From NCBI RefSeq assembly GCF_018310695.1, contig NZ_JAGXCY010000017.1, positions 37,346-101,345 on the forward strand: a stretch of 64,000 nt of DNA, read 5' to 3'. A program made the translations under genes and the position numbers. Source of the stretch: Paenibacillus sp. Marseille-Q4541 (GTDB taxonomy: Bacteria; Bacillota; Bacilli; Paenibacillales; Paenibacillaceae). Positions 28,834 through 39,413 of this stretch are shown here, piece by piece (the first letter of the stretch is position 1; the number at the start of each line of letters is the position of its first letter). The notes under the pieces were generated by a model. That model did no database searches. It saw nothing but the letters and a program-made list of their open reading frames with translations, and was not told where the DNA came from.

Positions 28834-30126
28834 TTATTTTATGGGTAGGGTGGGTGACTGAGTGGAAGCTTGAGTAGAAGCTTGAGTAGTAGCTAACGCC
28901 CCTGTTTGATTTAGAGTAGACCGAACTCCAGGCAGCGTCAATGAAATGACTGCAGCAACGAGACAAGATACCGTGAGAAATAAAAATGCGTTGTTGTAAG
29001 ATCCTGTGGCGTTAATGAATATTCCCATGATGGTGGGTGATAAGATTCCTGCCGCCTGTCCGCCGAAATTCACCATGCCGAAGGCAGTGCCGACGAATTT
29101 TTGGCTAATGAGCCGGTGGGGAAGTGTAAACACAAAGGATAGGGTGAAAGACCCGCAGATCATGGCAAGGCTCATGAAGATAATGACTTCCGTTATACCT
29201 GCCGAACGTGTAATAAGAAAAAGGAATAGACCGTATAAGAAGAGGCATGCGGTTACAAAAAACTTTGCTGATAAACCGATTTTATCAATGATTCTTCCGC
29301 TAATCAGCATTCCGATTGCCATTAAAAATGCAGGAATCGCTGTTAATAGTCCCACATCTTTTAGATTAATCCCTCGAACCTCCATAAGATATGTTGGCAT
29401 CCAGGAAGATAATCCCCAACTGGCAATGTTAGCAAAAAAGAAAAGTAGCATCACTTTCCATAGAGTGGAATTACGGAGCAGTTCTTTATAGGCTCCTTTG
29501 TTTGCTGTTTTGGCAGAAGTAGAAGCAGAAGCGTCCGTGTCTTGTTTCACAGGGGCTTTGCGGGTAGCATACAGGAACCAAATAACAATGACAATACCTA
29601 GTAGAGAGATGGCTAGAAACGTATGACGCCATCCGAGCCATAGGAGAAGCGGGGCACAGAGGATTGGGGCAATAGCTCCGCCAAGTGCATTGGAGGACAT
29701 CATAGTCGATTGGGCTTTCGTTCTTTTTTCTTTGGAGAAATAGTCAGAGATGGCTTTGGTACTGGCAGCGGGATAGGCTCCTTCTCCAATTCCGAAGAGA
29801 AAACGAATAAGTAGAAGGGAAGTGAGGGACCATGCAAATCCAGACAGGCCCGTAAATAGTGACCAGAAAAGAACAGCAATGACAATGACCTTACGTGAAC
29901 CAAACTTGTCGGCTAACCATCCTCCCGGAATTTGCATGAGTGCATAACCGAGAAAGAAACTGCTGAGCACAATCCCTAGTAGTGAGGCATCGAGAGACAT
30001 ATCTTTGCCCATCTGGCTGAGTGCAAGACTGATCACAGTACGGTCAATGTAAGAAACAATCCAGGCTGTGAAGAGGACAGCAAGTATCATTTTGCTGTTA
30101 GGTTCCTTGGTTAGTGAGTCTTTCAT
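28834..30126 (-). CDS. MFS transporter, anion:cation symporter (ACS) type
   Basis: 430 residues, 12 predicted membrane helices. Typical ACS marks are FTAWIVSYIDRTVISLAL in helix 1, GGWLADKFGSRKVIVI in loop 2-3, and GEGAYPAASTKAISDYF in helix 4. The C-terminus is a low-complexity tail made of ASTQ repeats. First gene of a two-gene operon with the M20 amidohydrolase, divergent from the PucR-type regulator that probably controls it; substrate likely an organic anion. Confidence 0.9.
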   Translation of the reverse strand: MKDSLTKEPNSKMILAVLFTAWIVSYIDRTVISLALSQMGKDMSLDASLLGIVLSSFFLGYALMQIPGGWLADKFGSRKVIVIAVLFWSLFTGLSGFAWSLTSLLLIRFLFGIGEGAYPAASTKAISDYFSKEKRTKAQSTMMSSNALGGAIAPILCAPLLLWLGWRHTFLAISLLGIVIVIWFLYATRKAPVKQDTDASASTSAKTANKGAYKELLRNSTLWKVMLLFFFANIASWGLSSWMPTYLMEVRGINLKDVGLLTAIPAFLMAIGMLISGRIIDKIGLSAKFFVTACLFLYGLFLFLITRSAGITEVIIFMSLAMICGSFTLSFVFTLPHRLISQKFVGTAFGMVNFGGQAAGILSPTIMGIFINATGSYNNAFLFLTVSCLVAAVISLTLPGVRSTLNQTGALATTQASTQASTQSPTLPIK

Positions 30127-30312
30127 TCATATCACTCCCTGATTGTTTTGTAAAGTATAGTCACATTTTATAATGTTAATTAATAGAAGTCATTGTGATA
30201 ATAGACAGAGTTCAAAGGGTTTTATTGTATTTTCATACAATTTCTTATTTATAGAGGGTGGATGCATATATCTATTTGTTATATAAACTGACATAAGAGG
30301 TGGATTATCATT

Positions 30313-32418
30313 TTGGAGAACTCCAGTGTTTCTATGTTACTAAAGCAGATGTATGGACGAGCAGCTGAATATGGAATTTGTTATATAGATGAAGCTGGAA
30401 TGGATATCTATCTATGGAAGGGAACAAGTAGAGCGGAGGAATTGGTTTCGAGATACAGACAATGTCTGCAAGCAGATGATTTCGTATCCATTGAGGAAAA
30501 TGGAAGAGGAGAGGGATATAGACGATTACCCGAGAGTCATCTTCATTATTTTTGTTTTTTTCTAGGGGAGCCGATTCAGCGGCAGATGTTGCTTCTTATA
30601 GAATCGGAGCAGTTCCTTGACCTTACGTTGGATCAAGAGGAAAAACTGCAGTTTCACCTAAGAGATGAACTTTTGCAGGAGATGGTAGAGAAACAGAAAC
30701 TTGATCATTCACGCTGGCTGGAAGGGCTTGCGGCTATGACATCTTCACTAGATCTAACCCAATTACTGCTAAACATTATGCAAAATGCACTCATGGTCAT
30801 TCCGTCTGCGGATTGTGGTTTTTTTATGATGTACGAAGAGGTGAAGGATAAGCTTGTTCCCAAAGCAAGTATCGGAATAGGGAAGCATATTTATGATTTT
30901 ATTGTCGAGCGTAGCGAGGGGATTACGGGGAAAGTATTCAGCAGTGGAAAAGGCAAGATATATAACTCCAGTTCTGCCATGTTGGAGATGGATAATGTAA
31001 CACCAGAAAATATGAGGAGTCTTGTGTCTGCCTTTGGTGGACGCGTACAAGCTGCTAAAGGTGTGATGGCGGTTCCTGTTACGATGAAAGGCAACAAGAT
31101 TGGGGTGATGCTTGTCCATCAGCTGAACGAAGCTAAACTACCTTTTCAAAATCAAGATTTACAACAACTGCAAGGTTTTGCCGATCAGGCTGCTATTGCC
31201 ATTACGAATGCTAAGCTATACTCAGAACTGCAAGAGACCAATCGCTACCTAGTAAAACGCAGTGAAATTCATAATGAATTTACGAAATTGTCCGTTCGCC
31301 AGGATTCTCTAGAGGTCATTATTACTACTGTGAGTGATATGATCGAAATGCCTGTTTATTTTTATGATCTAATCGTAAACCATGGATATCCCTCAATAAA
31401 GTATATACGAGATCTTGCATCTCTCGATTTGTTTCAGCGGCTTGAAAATATGATGTCTCCGATGACGATCGAAAGAATAAATTTAACTCCATGTTATTTG
31501 TATCCGGTCGTGAATGGGAAGGTACTTCTAGGCTCCTTTGTGGTTCCGCTAGAGAGGCCATTAGAACAGCTGGATCATGTTGTCTTGGAACAGGCTGGAG
31601 CTGTCGTTGCTCTTCAAATGATGAATACACACTCGGCAACGGAAATGTATTATAAACGAAGTTATGAGTTTTTTAATGAGCTGGTACAGTTTAAAGAACC
31701 GGAGCGAGTGGAGGCAAAACTGTTAGGTTATGGGTTATCTAAAGATGCGCTCTTATTTGTTAGTGTGATTCACTTACTTGGTGAGAATGGGGATTTAAAA
31801 CAGCGTGAGATTTATTTGCGTAAGTTAATATCTGATCTGGAAAAAGAACTTGGGACTACAGAGAAACTTTTGTTTGGATCTCATGACAAGGTGACGATCC
31901 TAGCCTCTGCAAGGAGTGCGGCAGAACAGCAACATCTGATATCTAGAATGACCGTAGCAACCGAACGTTGGGCACGTTTCACTGGCAAAGATGTGAGTGG
32001 TGGAATTGGAGGGTTATATAGAGGGCTTACACGGGTATCTCAGAGCAACGAGGAAGCGGCAGACGCGCTTACCTTCTTACTGCGAAGAGGAGAGACGGGG
32101 CTAACAAGATATGAAGACATCGGAGTCAACCAGTTGTTTTTAAATCAAGAACCTGCAAAGATCAGAAGTTACATTGATGGGGTTTTTGCTCCGCTTCGTA
32201 CATCCAAATTACAGCAGGGGGATGAACTCGAGATCACGCTAAAAGTATATATTTCCACAGGGCGCTCCGCTTCTATTGCTGCAGATAAGCTACATATTCA
32301 TATCAACACCTTGTATCATCGATTGCGAAAAATTGAGGAGCTTCTGCGGATTGATCTCCATGATTCAGATGATTGGCTGAAAGTATCTCTCGCCTGTCAT
32401 CTGAGTGAGTCATACTAA
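30313..32418 (+). CDS. GAF-domain PucR/CdaR-type transcriptional regulator
   Basis: 701 residues from a TTG start (GAGGTGG 10 bases upstream; ATG 30334 is an alternative). Order: an N-terminal region unlike named domains, a GAF domain (about 135-300; ASIGIGKHIYDFIVERSEGITGKVF), a middle helical/GGDEF-like CdaR region (about 470-600), and a C-terminal PucR-type helix-turn-helix (ASIAADKLHIHINTLYHRLRKIEELL, about 655-680). Divergent from the MFS/M20 operon with a 186-bp shared control region, so it likely activates it in response to the substrate. Confidence 0.88.
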   Translation: MENSSVSMLLKQMYGRAAEYGICYIDEAGMDIYLWKGTSRAEELVSRYRQCLQADDFVSIEENGRGEGYRRLPESHLHYFCFFLGEPIQRQMLLLIESEQFLDLTLDQEEKLQFHLRDELLQEMVEKQKLDHSRWLEGLAAMTSSLDLTQLLLNIMQNALMVIPSADCGFFMMYEEVKDKLVPKASIGIGKHIYDFIVERSEGITGKVFSSGKGKIYNSSSAMLEMDNVTPENMRSLVSAFGGRVQAAKGVMAVPVTMKGNKIGVMLVHQLNEAKLPFQNQDLQQLQGFADQAAIAITNAKLYSELQETNRYLVKRSEIHNEFTKLSVRQDSLEVIITTVSDMIEMPVYFYDLIVNHGYPSIKYIRDLASLDLFQRLENMMSPMTIERINLTPCYLYPVVNGKVLLGSFVVPLERPLEQLDHVVLEQAGAVVALQMMNTHSATEMYYKRSYEFFNELVQFKEPERVEAKLLGYGLSKDALLFVSVIHLLGENGDLKQREIYLRKLISDLEKELGTTEKLLFGSHDKVTILASARSAAEQQHLISRMTVATERWARFTGKDVSGGIGGLYRGLTRVSQSNEEAADALTFLLRRGETGLTRYEDIGVNQLFLNQEPAKIRSYIDGVFAPLRTSKLQQGDELEITLKVYISTGRSASIAADKLHIHINTLYHRLRKIEELLRIDLHDSDDWLKVSLACHLSESY

Positions 32419-32440
32419 CGGAAAAAGCTAGATGAAAATA

Positions 32441-32488
32441 GAAGCCGCATCTCATGCCGAAAGGCAAGAGGTGCGGCTTCTTCTATTT
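32441..32488. terminator. Intrinsic terminator between the PucR-type gene and acnA
   Basis: GAAGCCGCA (32441-32449) pairs with TGCGGCTTC (32472-32480), inner ATGCC/GGCA pairing, T-rich tail on the plus side. Confidence 0.75.
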
Positions 32489-32501
32489 TATAGATGAGTG
32501 A

Positions 32502-35228
32502 TTAGACAGTTTTACCGTCATTTTGCATCAACTGACGAAGAACCGTTTGCAGGATACCACCATTGTGGTAGTAATCTACATCCACCATACTATCAAGACG
32601 CGCAATCACTGGGAAATCAAATTGCGTTCCGTCTTCGCGAGTTGCGGTAACGGTCAGTTCTTGTCCCGGTGTAACTTCATTGCTGAGACCTACGATGTCA
32701 AACGTTTCACGACCGTTTAGACCCAAACTGGACCATCCGTAACCTTCTTTGAATTGAAGCGGAAGAACGCCCATACCCACAAGGTTACTGCGGTGAATAC
32801 GTTCAAAGCTCTCAGCGATAACAGCTTTCACGCCAAGAAGGAGTGTACCTTTAGCTGCCCAGTCACGGGAGCTTCCTGTACCGTATTCTTTACCTGCAAG
32901 TACGATTAGGTTTCTGCCTTTATCTTGATATTTCATGGAAGCATCATAGATGGACATCACTTCATCGGTTGGAAGGTAAGTCGTTACTCCTCCTTCTGTT
33001 CCAGGTGCAACCTGGTTACGAATACGGATGTTAGCGAATGTACCGCGCATCATAACTTCATGGTTACCACGGCGGGAACCATACGAGTTGAAATCTTTGC
33101 GCTCAACGCCATGTTCTTTCAGGTACAATCCAGCTGGACTCGTTGGAGAGATATTACCTGCCGGGGAGATATGGTCCGTTGTTACGGAATCGCCCAGGAG
33201 TGCAAGAACACTTGCATCACGGATATTCTGAATGTCATTCAGTTCGTCACCGAGACCTTCAAAGAAAGGAGGGTTCTGAATGTAAGTGGAGTTTTCATCC
33301 CACTCATACAGTTCGCCTTCCGGAATTTCGATGGCATTCCAGCGTTCATTCGCTGTAAAGACATTTTCATATTTATTGCGGAACATATCTCTGTTCAATG
33401 AAACGTTAATTGCTTCTTGAATTTCCGCAGAAGAAGGCCAGATATCTTTCAGATATACAGGCTGATTGTTTGTGTCATAACCAATTGGATCGTTCTGAAG
33501 ATCGATGTTCACTGTTCCAGCTAGTGCATAAGCAACAACCAGCGGTGGAGAAGCCAGGTAGTTTGCTTTTACTTGAGCGTGAACACGGCCTTCAAAGTTA
33601 CGGTTACCGGAAAGAACAGCAGCTACAGTCAAGTCGTTATCTGTAATTGCTTCGCTGACTTCGTCTGGAAGTGGACCGGAGTTACCGATACAAGTTGCAC
33701 AGCCATAGCCTGCAACGTTAAATCCGAGTTTCTCAAGCGGGTCGAGTAGACAAGCTTTGGTCAAATACTCGGTTACAACGAGAGAACCTGGAGTCAAGGA
33801 GCTTTTCACATAACCTGGTTTCGTAAGTCCGCGCTCCACTGCTTTTTTCGCAAGAAGTCCAGCACCAACCATTACGCTTGGATTGGACGTATTCGTGCAA
33901 CTAGTAATTGCAGCGATTACGACGGCACCAGCAGCGAGTTCACTCTTAGAACCATCTGGATGAGATATAGATACTTTCTCAGCAATCTTCTCATCGCTAA
34001 GTCCATAACCACCTTTATCTACTGGTGTACGAACGATGGCTTCCCAGTTTTCCTTCATACGAGTTAGTTCAATACGATCTTGAGGACGTTTTGGTCCTGC
34101 AAGGCTCGGTACTACAGATGCAAGATCAAGTTCAATTGTATCTGTAAATGAAGGATCTTCTGTATGATTTGTACGGAACATACCTTGAGCTTTGTAGTAA
34201 GCTTCAACCAGCTCGATTTGCTCTTCTGGACGACCGGTATTGCGAAGGTAGTTCAGCGTTTCTGTATCAACTGGGAAGTATCCAACTGTTGCGCCATACT
34301 CAGGTGCCATGTTAGCTACCGTTGCACGGTCAGCAAGGCTGATGTTGGAAAGTCCTGGACCGTAGAACTCTACGAATTTACCAACTACACCTTTTTTACG
34401 AAGTATTTCCGTAACGGTAAGTGCAAGGTCTGTTGCTGTTGCGCCTTCAGTGAGGCTGCCAGTAAGTTTGAATCCGATAACTTCAGGGGTTACAAAATAA
34501 AGCGGTTGTCCGAGCATTCCAGCTTCTGCTTCAATACCACCAACACCCCAGCCGACTACGCCAAGACCATTGATCATCGTAGTGTGGGAGTCTGTACCTA
34601 CAAGGGAGTCAGGGAATACAACGGTTTCGCCATCGATTACTTTCGTTGCCGCTACAGAAGCGAGATACTCAAGGTTAACTTGGTGAACAATCCCTGTGGA
34701 AGGGGGAACTGCACGGAAGTTATCAAATGCCGTTTGCGCCCAGCGCAAGAAGCGATAACGTTCTTCATTACGTTCAAATTCCACTTTAATATTGTAATCA
34801 AGTGCGTCCTTTGTTCCGAAAGCATCAACCATAACGGAGTGGTCAATAACGAGATCAACAGGAACCAATGGGTTGATTTTTTTCGGGTCGCCGCCTGCTT
34901 TTTTAACTGTATCACGCATAGCTGCGAGATCTACAACTACCGGTACGCCGGTGAAATCCTGCAAAACGATACGTGCAGGAATGAATGGAATTTCTTTGTT
35001 GTTATCTTTGCCTTCAGCCCAGCCCATAAGCTGGCTTACATGTTCTTCAGTAATTGCGCGTCCGTCAAACTGACGAACAGCTGCTTCAAGTAATACTTTA
35101 ATGGAAAATGGAAGTTTAGAGATGTCACCAAGACCTTGATCTTGCAAAGACTTGAGACTGTAGTAACGGTACGTTTTGCCTCCGACTTCAAGCGAGCTTG
35201 CAGCAGAGAAATGGTTCTTTTGAGACAT
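32502..35228 (-). CDS. acnA: Aconitate hydratase
   Basis: TCA-cycle aconitase (citB in Bacillus), citrate to isocitrate; 908 residues from ATG 35228, just behind GGAGGT, preferred over the longer frame from 35267. Fe-S cysteines are in [15 protein letters not shown] and [14 protein letters not shown]; the swivelling domain shows [30 protein letters not shown]. AcnA-type proteins of Bacillales also bind iron-responsive RNA when the cluster is lost. Monocistronic; regulatory repeats in its leader are listed separately. Confidence 0.97.
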   Translation of the reverse strand: MSQKNHFSAASSLEVGGKTYRYYSLKSLQDQGLGDISKLPFSIKVLLEAAVRQFDGRAITEEHVSQLMGWAEGKDNNKEIPFIPARIVLQDFTGVPVVVDLAAMRDTVKKAGGDPKKINPLVPVDLVIDHSVMVDAFGTKDALDYNIKVEFERNEERYRFLRWAQTAFDNFRAVPPSTGIVHQVNLEYLASVAATKVIDGETVVFPDSLVGTDSHTTMINGLGVVGWGVGGIEAEAGMLGQPLYFVTPEVIGFKLTGSLTEGATATDLALTVTEILRKKGVVGKFVEFYGPGLSNISLADRATVANMAPEYGATVGYFPVDTETLNYLRNTGRPEEQIELVEAYYKAQGMFRTNHTEDPSFTDTIELDLASVVPSLAGPKRPQDRIELTRMKENWEAIVRTPVDKGGYGLSDEKIAEKVSISHPDGSKSELAAGAVVIAAITSCTNTSNPSVMVGAGLLAKKAVERGLTKPGYVKSSLTPGSLVVTEYLTKACLLDPLEKLGFNVAGYGCATCIGNSGPLPDEVSEAITDNDLTVAAVLSGNRNFEGRVHAQVKANYLASPPLVVAYALAGTVNIDLQNDPIGYDTNNQPVYLKDIWPSSAEIQEAINVSLNRDMFRNKYENVFTANERWNAIEIPEGELYEWDENSTYIQNPPFFEGLGDELNDIQNIRDASVLALLGDSVTTDHISPAGNISPTSPAGLYLKEHGVERKDFNSYGSRRGNHEVMMRGTFANIRIRNQVAPGTEGGVTTYLPTDEVMSIYDASMKYQDKGRNLIVLAGKEYGTGSSRDWAAKGTLLLGVKAVIAESFERIHRSNLVGMGVLPLQFKEGYGWSSLGLNGRETFDIVGLSNEVTPGQELTVTATREDGTQFDFPVIARLDSMVDVDYYHNGGILQTVLRQLMQNDGKTV

Positions 35229-35276
35229 GCATGTACCTCCTAAATGATAGTATTCGGTTGAGTTCATTCACCGCAA

Positions 35277-35293
35277 GTTTCACTATGTGAAAC
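35277..35293. promoter_or_regulatory. 17-bp inverted repeat in the acnA leader
   Basis: GTTTCACTATGTGAAAC: perfect 7-bp arms around TAT, about 22-38 bases downstream of the predicted acnA transcription start. Resembles the repeat at 22034-22050. Confidence 0.5.
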
Positions 35294-35298
35294 GCAAT

Positions 35299-35350
35299 TT
35301 CAAAAACGAACTTTTGAATTTAGTATACCGTTTTCAAACTTGTACGTAAA
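35299..35350 (-). promoter_or_regulatory. acnA promoter with inverted repeat over the start site
   Basis: Minus strand: -35 TTTACG (35350-35345), 17-bp spacer, -10 TATACT (35327-35322). TTCAAAAACGAACTTTTGAA (35299-35318) overlaps the start and has 7-bp perfect arms, a likely repressor site (CcpC or CodY are family-based candidates but their consensus does not clearly match). I see nothing in the remaining gap up to 35567 except the next gene's ribosome-binding site. Confidence 0.6.
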
Positions 35351-35567
35351 GGTTTTTTTCATGTCTGGAACGCCCAATTTAAGAGGGATAGAAGCCAGAA
35401 TGAAGAGCTTGGCTTATAAAATAAACAGACTTTATGATCTGCTTATGAGCAATAATCTATTGGATCAGGGCCTGAACATACCCCAGGTTACTTTGTCATA
35501 TAAATGAAAGAGAAGGTTGCTTTGAACGTTGATAGTTGCTTAGGCGAAAGAAAGGGGAGGAACAGGC

Positions 35568-36575
35568 GTGGAACGTGAATGGAAGCAAACGTTATACTCC
35601 TATGTTAATTACTACAATGCTAGTGAAATCAGCCATAAAATTCATAAATTAGTGAAACAGCAGGTGATTACGGACCAGGTGACGATTGAGGAGAGAGGGA
35701 GGCGGCAACTCTTGCTTGCACAGTGGTATCATGAGCGTGAGTCCTTCCCTGTTCGAAGTGAGACCGATGCAAAGCTGCTCAGGACGTTATCAAACGAGCC
35801 AGACAAAGTCGTTGTAGACGTACAACTGTATCGTCGTCTTTTCTACTCCAAGATGGGAATCACGCACAGGGAAGATCGGATTGAAAAGGAGCGGCTTACT
35901 TTTTCCAAACAACAGGGCGGCTGGGTCGTTTCTAGTATTGTTCATGATGTCCCTGAGCGGAGGCCAATCGTTTTAGGGGATGGTCCTGGCGGTGAGGGCG
36001 AATCTTACGTTAATAAGCCGCTTCTAAACAGAGAATTACTATATCCAGGCAGTCCAACAAGACCTTCTAGGTATCGCAGAGAGGATGCGGTAGCCTACGC
36101 AGATCAATGGTGGAATTCCGGTAATCCTGAGTTCGAGGAATTTGATGTGAATTGTACCAATTATATCTCCCAGTGCCTCTTTGCAGGGGGAGCGCCGATC
36201 AACTATACTGGTAGGAGAGAATCAGGCTGGTGGTATAGAGGTTACGTGGGTGGAAGGGAACTATGGAGCTATAGTTGGGCTGTTTCCCATAGTTTGGAAG
36301 GGTATTTGGCTCACGGTCGTTCTGGTCTTACAGCAACCCTTGTTGACAGTCCAGATCAGCTTCAGCTGGGTGATGTCATTTTCTATGACTGGGACGGTGA
36401 TGGCAGATACCAGCACAGTACCATTGTGACTGGTTTTGATGTGGGAGGAATGCCTCTCGTGAATGCAAATACAGTCAGCAGTCGGCATCGCTATTGGGAT
36501 TACAAAGATTCTTATGCTTGGACAGACGCGACCAGATACCGTTTTTTCCATATCGCGGACACTTTAGGAACGTAG
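35568..36575 (+). CDS. Putative amidase-domain protein (Amidase_6, YhbB-like)
   Basis: 335 residues from GTG 35568, with GGGGAGG 7 bases upstream. The C-terminal half (about 165-330) is an NlpC/P60-like amidase domain: candidate nucleophile Cys in DVNCTNYISQCLFAGG, then LQLGDVIFYDWDGDGRYQHSTIV with the His, and ATRYRFFHI at the end. The N-terminal half is charged and helical. No signal peptide is evident, so the site of action (cell wall or spore) is uncertain. Confidence 0.82.
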   Translation: MEREWKQTLYSYVNYYNASEISHKIHKLVKQQVITDQVTIEERGRRQLLLAQWYHERESFPVRSETDAKLLRTLSNEPDKVVVDVQLYRRLFYSKMGITHREDRIEKERLTFSKQQGGWVVSSIVHDVPERRPIVLGDGPGGEGESYVNKPLLNRELLYPGSPTRPSRYRREDAVAYADQWWNSGNPEFEEFDVNCTNYISQCLFAGGAPINYTGRRESGWWYRGYVGGRELWSYSWAVSHSLEGYLAHGRSGLTATLVDSPDQLQLGDVIFYDWDGDGRYQHSTIVTGFDVGGMPLVNANTVSSRHRYWDYKDSYAWTDATRYRFFHIADTLGT

Positions 36576-36705
36576 AACGTAACGATCATCATACTTGATG
36601 AATATACTGCTGGCATATATACGGTGGGCCTTGGCGGATGCAATATCATCTTAAGAATATTTAACTTCTCCAAGACCTGGCCGCTTAAGAAACCGGAGGT
36701 TAGGC

Positions 36706-37800
36706 ATGGTACAGAATAAAATGACCGTAGGTATCGTATACGGTGGTAAATCAGGGGAACATGAAGTATCCCTCCAGACAGCTTTTGCTGTTACAAGTGC
36801 GTTTGATTTTAATAAATATGAGCTCGTTCCTTTTTATATTTCGAAGCAGGGGACTTGGGCAAAAGGGGACATACTTACAGCTCCGCCCGCAAGCGTTGAT
36901 GAACTGAAACTTAGCGGTAATCCTGAGGATACTCGCGATGCATTGAATTCCCTGTTCAGCCGTTTATACGGCGGTGAAAGTGAAATTGACGTCATGTTTC
37001 CACTCTTGCATGGCACTTACGGAGAAGATGGTACGATCCAAGGGCTGTTTGAAATGGCAGATATGCCTTATGTAGGTGCAGGCGTGTTGCCTTCAGCAGC
37101 GGGCATGGATAAAGTAACGATGAAGAAACTTTTTGCGATTGCCGGCCTTGATCAATGTGAATATGCGTACTTTAACCATGTTCAGTGGAAACGTTCAAGT
37201 GATGAACTGATTGTCGGCATGGAAGGTCAGCTTGGTTATCCGATGTTCGTGAAACCAGCGAACCTTGGCTCAAGTGTTGGAATTTCCAAGGCACGTAATC
37301 GGGAAGAGTTAATTGAAGCAGTTGATTATGCACTTCGCTATGATATCAAAGTCATCGTTGAAGAGTTCGTTGATGCAAGAGAAGTGGAAGTCAGCGTGCT
37401 CGGAAATGAAGAAGCCATTGCTTCTGTTCCTGGCGAGATCGTGTCTTCCAGTGATTATTATGATTATGCAGCGAAATATACAGATGGACAATCCGAAATG
37501 CTGATTCCAGCTCCGCTGGATGAAGAGAAGGTAGATCAGGTTCGCGAAGCAGCACTCAGTGCTTTCCGTGCTATTGAAGGCAATGGGATTACTCGTGCAG
37601 ACTTCTTCGTTCGCCGTTCGGATGGAAAGATTCTTATTAATGAAGTGAATACAATGCCAGGGTTTACCCCGTTCAGCATGTATCCCCTTTTGTGGCGGGA
37701 AACAGGCGTATCCTACAAGGCACTCCTTGATCGCATGATCGATCTTGCTTTAGAGCGCTATGAACTGAAGCATGCTCTGCAATACGAAAATAATAAGTAA
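36706..37800 (+). CDS. ddl: D-alanine--D-alanine ligase
   Basis: ATP-grasp enzyme making the D-Ala-D-Ala dipeptide for peptidoglycan. 364 residues (DdlA-type length). Motifs: VGIVYGGKSGEHEVSLQTA, HGTYGEDGTIQG, FVKPANLGSSVGISKA and EVNTMPGFT. The omega-loop reads DYYDYAAKYTDG, with the Tyr that favours D-Ala over D-lactate, so no intrinsic glycopeptide resistance is predicted. Ribosome-binding site GGAGGT. Confidence 0.96.
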   Translation: MVQNKMTVGIVYGGKSGEHEVSLQTAFAVTSAFDFNKYELVPFYISKQGTWAKGDILTAPPASVDELKLSGNPEDTRDALNSLFSRLYGGESEIDVMFPLLHGTYGEDGTIQGLFEMADMPYVGAGVLPSAAGMDKVTMKKLFAIAGLDQCEYAYFNHVQWKRSSDELIVGMEGQLGYPMFVKPANLGSSVGISKARNREELIEAVDYALRYDIKVIVEEFVDAREVEVSVLGNEEAIASVPGEIVSSSDYYDYAAKYTDGQSEMLIPAPLDEEKVDQVREAALSAFRAIEGNGITRADFFVRRSDGKILINEVNTMPGFTPFSMYPLLWRETGVSYKALLDRMIDLALERYELKHALQYENNK

Positions 37801-37812
37801 GAAATAAGCAGG

Positions 37813-37840
37813 AAGGGGAGTGAATCACTCTCCCTTTTTG
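37813..37840 (+). terminator. Probable terminator after ddl
   Basis: AAGGGGAGTG and CACTCTCCCTT form an imperfect stem around AAT, followed by TTTTT. Confidence 0.6.
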
Positions 37841-37878
37841 CTATAACTACAAATACATATTATATAGGAGGAATCACG

Positions 37879-38199
37879 ATGGGATTTCAGACTGAATTTA
37901 ATTCGGTATGCAAGTTTAAAAGTGAGCAGGAGTTGTACGAGCTCCTTGAATACGGACGAGGCAAAATGGTCAAACAAGGATTTCGTGTTTTTCCAACGGG
38001 TCAAAAAGTAATTGCCTACACTCCAGATAACGTGGCGGTTGCGATTGTGAAAATTGTGGGCTGCATTGCCGAAATTAATTTTCAGAATCAAGAGGTTACG
38101 GAGGTTGAAATGATTCTTGAACGCAAACTGACAGAAGAAGAGTCACGTATTCAGACTCAACTTGCGGATGAAATGTTTTTTGGGGAGCAAACGAAGTAG
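37879..38199 (+). CDS. Small conserved-looking protein of unknown function
   Basis: 106 residues, start preceded by AGGAGG. No membrane segment or Cys motif. The stretch FRVFPTGQKVIAYTPDNVAVAIVKIV followed by a helical end recalls small Bacillales proteins such as DUF2584, but the resemblance is too weak to assign. Predicted cytosolic alpha/beta fold. It sits between ddl and uvsE with separate spacing from each. Confidence 0.62.
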   Translation: MGFQTEFNSVCKFKSEQELYELLEYGRGKMVKQGFRVFPTGQKVIAYTPDNVAVAIVKIVGCIAEINFQNQEVTEVEMILERKLTEEESRIQTQLADEMFFGEQTK

Positions 38200-38287
38200 T
38201 AGAAGCTTATTCTACAGGTTTTTAACCGGTCCCTTACGGGTATAATCTGTACTATTAGGGTTACCTTGAAGGGAAGAATAGATCACT

Positions 38288-39289
38288 ATGATAGTACGCT
38301 TCGGTTATGTGGCCATGTCCGTTATGGTGAGCAATGCCTCGCCTTCCAAAACCATGACAATGGCCAGTTTCAATAAAATTGGAGACAGGGAAGCAGCCAT
38401 TCGTAAATTAGAACGTATTGCTGCCGAAAATCTACATAATACGCTTCGGCTGCTTAGACACAATTTGGCCAGTCAGATCAAGGTGTACCGTTTCTCATCG
38501 AAACTGATTCCACTGGCAACACATGGGGATTTACAGGATTGGAACCCCTTTGAAGTGCTCACCCCTTCTTTTGAGGAGGTAGGTGATTTTGTGAAAAAAA
38601 ATAAGATGCGAGTTTCTTTTCACCCGGATCATTTTACCGTGCTCAGTACGCCTCGCGAAGATGTCCTAGCAAGTTCCATCCGGGATCTGCAGCACCACAA
38701 GGCGATGCTGGATGCGATGGGACTAGATGCTACTGCGAAGAATAATATACACATCGGGGGAGCTTACGGTGACAAAGAACGCTCAGCCGAACGTTTTATT
38801 GAAAATTTTGATACACTTACTCCGGATATCCAGAATCGAATTACATTAGAGAATGATGATAAGACTTTCAATGCCTTGGAGACACTCGCTGTCTGTAAGA
38901 AAACAGGTCTTCCTATGGTTTTAGATATTCATCATCAATGGGTAAATAATGAAGGAGAGAAGCCTTGGGAGCTGTGGAAAGAGATTTTGGATACCTGGAA
39001 AACTCCTTTCGCTCAGGCGGATGCCCCTGTGACAGTACCTCTTGCTCCTAAAGTGCATATTTCCAGTCCGAAAAATGAAAAAGACATTCGCAGTCATGCC
39101 GATGGTGTCGAACTGGAACCGCTGCTTACTTTTTTACGGGAGATTGCCACGGATACGCCTGCCTTAGATGTCATGATTGAAGCCAAACGTAAGGATGAAG
39201 CGTTGTTTGGGCTCATGGACGCCTTCAAAACATTCTCTGGTGAAGGTATAGAAATACTGGACGGCGCTTCGATTCGCTTACATCCCTGA
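38288..39289 (+). CDS. uvsE: UV damage endonuclease
   Basis: TIM-barrel, metal-dependent endonuclease nicking DNA 5' to pyrimidine dimers, an excision-repair entry route independent of UvrABC and found in spore formers. 333 residues. Visible blocks: RFGYVAMSVMV, LRLLRHNLASQIKVYRFSSKLIPLATH, RVSFHPDHFTVL, NNIHIGGAYGDKERSAERF, LENDDKTF, and VLDIHHQWVN with metal-binding Glu/His. Ribosome-binding site is weak (AAGGGAAG). Confidence 0.94.
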   Translation: MIVRFGYVAMSVMVSNASPSKTMTMASFNKIGDREAAIRKLERIAAENLHNTLRLLRHNLASQIKVYRFSSKLIPLATHGDLQDWNPFEVLTPSFEEVGDFVKKNKMRVSFHPDHFTVLSTPREDVLASSIRDLQHHKAMLDAMGLDATAKNNIHIGGAYGDKERSAERFIENFDTLTPDIQNRITLENDDKTFNALETLAVCKKTGLPMVLDIHHQWVNNEGEKPWELWKEILDTWKTPFAQADAPVTVPLAPKVHISSPKNEKDIRSHADGVELEPLLTFLREIATDTPALDVMIEAKRKDEALFGLMDAFKTFSGEGIEILDGASIRLHP

Positions 39290-39413
39290 ACTTGATATCG
39301 CACAAATTTGTGAATTTGGGCGATTTATAGGTAACGGATGTGGCTGTGAAACGTTACTATTATAGTAAGTTGAATCTCTATAATGATGTTCTTTTAGATA
39401 TGAGGAAAGTAGT

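Noticed and set aside
34164..35093. 309-codon ORF antisense to acnA
   Set aside because: Lies wholly within aconitase on the other strand; composition is typical of antisense reading, with no ribosome-binding site.
38241..38246. TATAAT before uvsE as a promoter
   Set aside because: The sequence 17 bp upstream (GTTTTT) is not a convincing -35 element.
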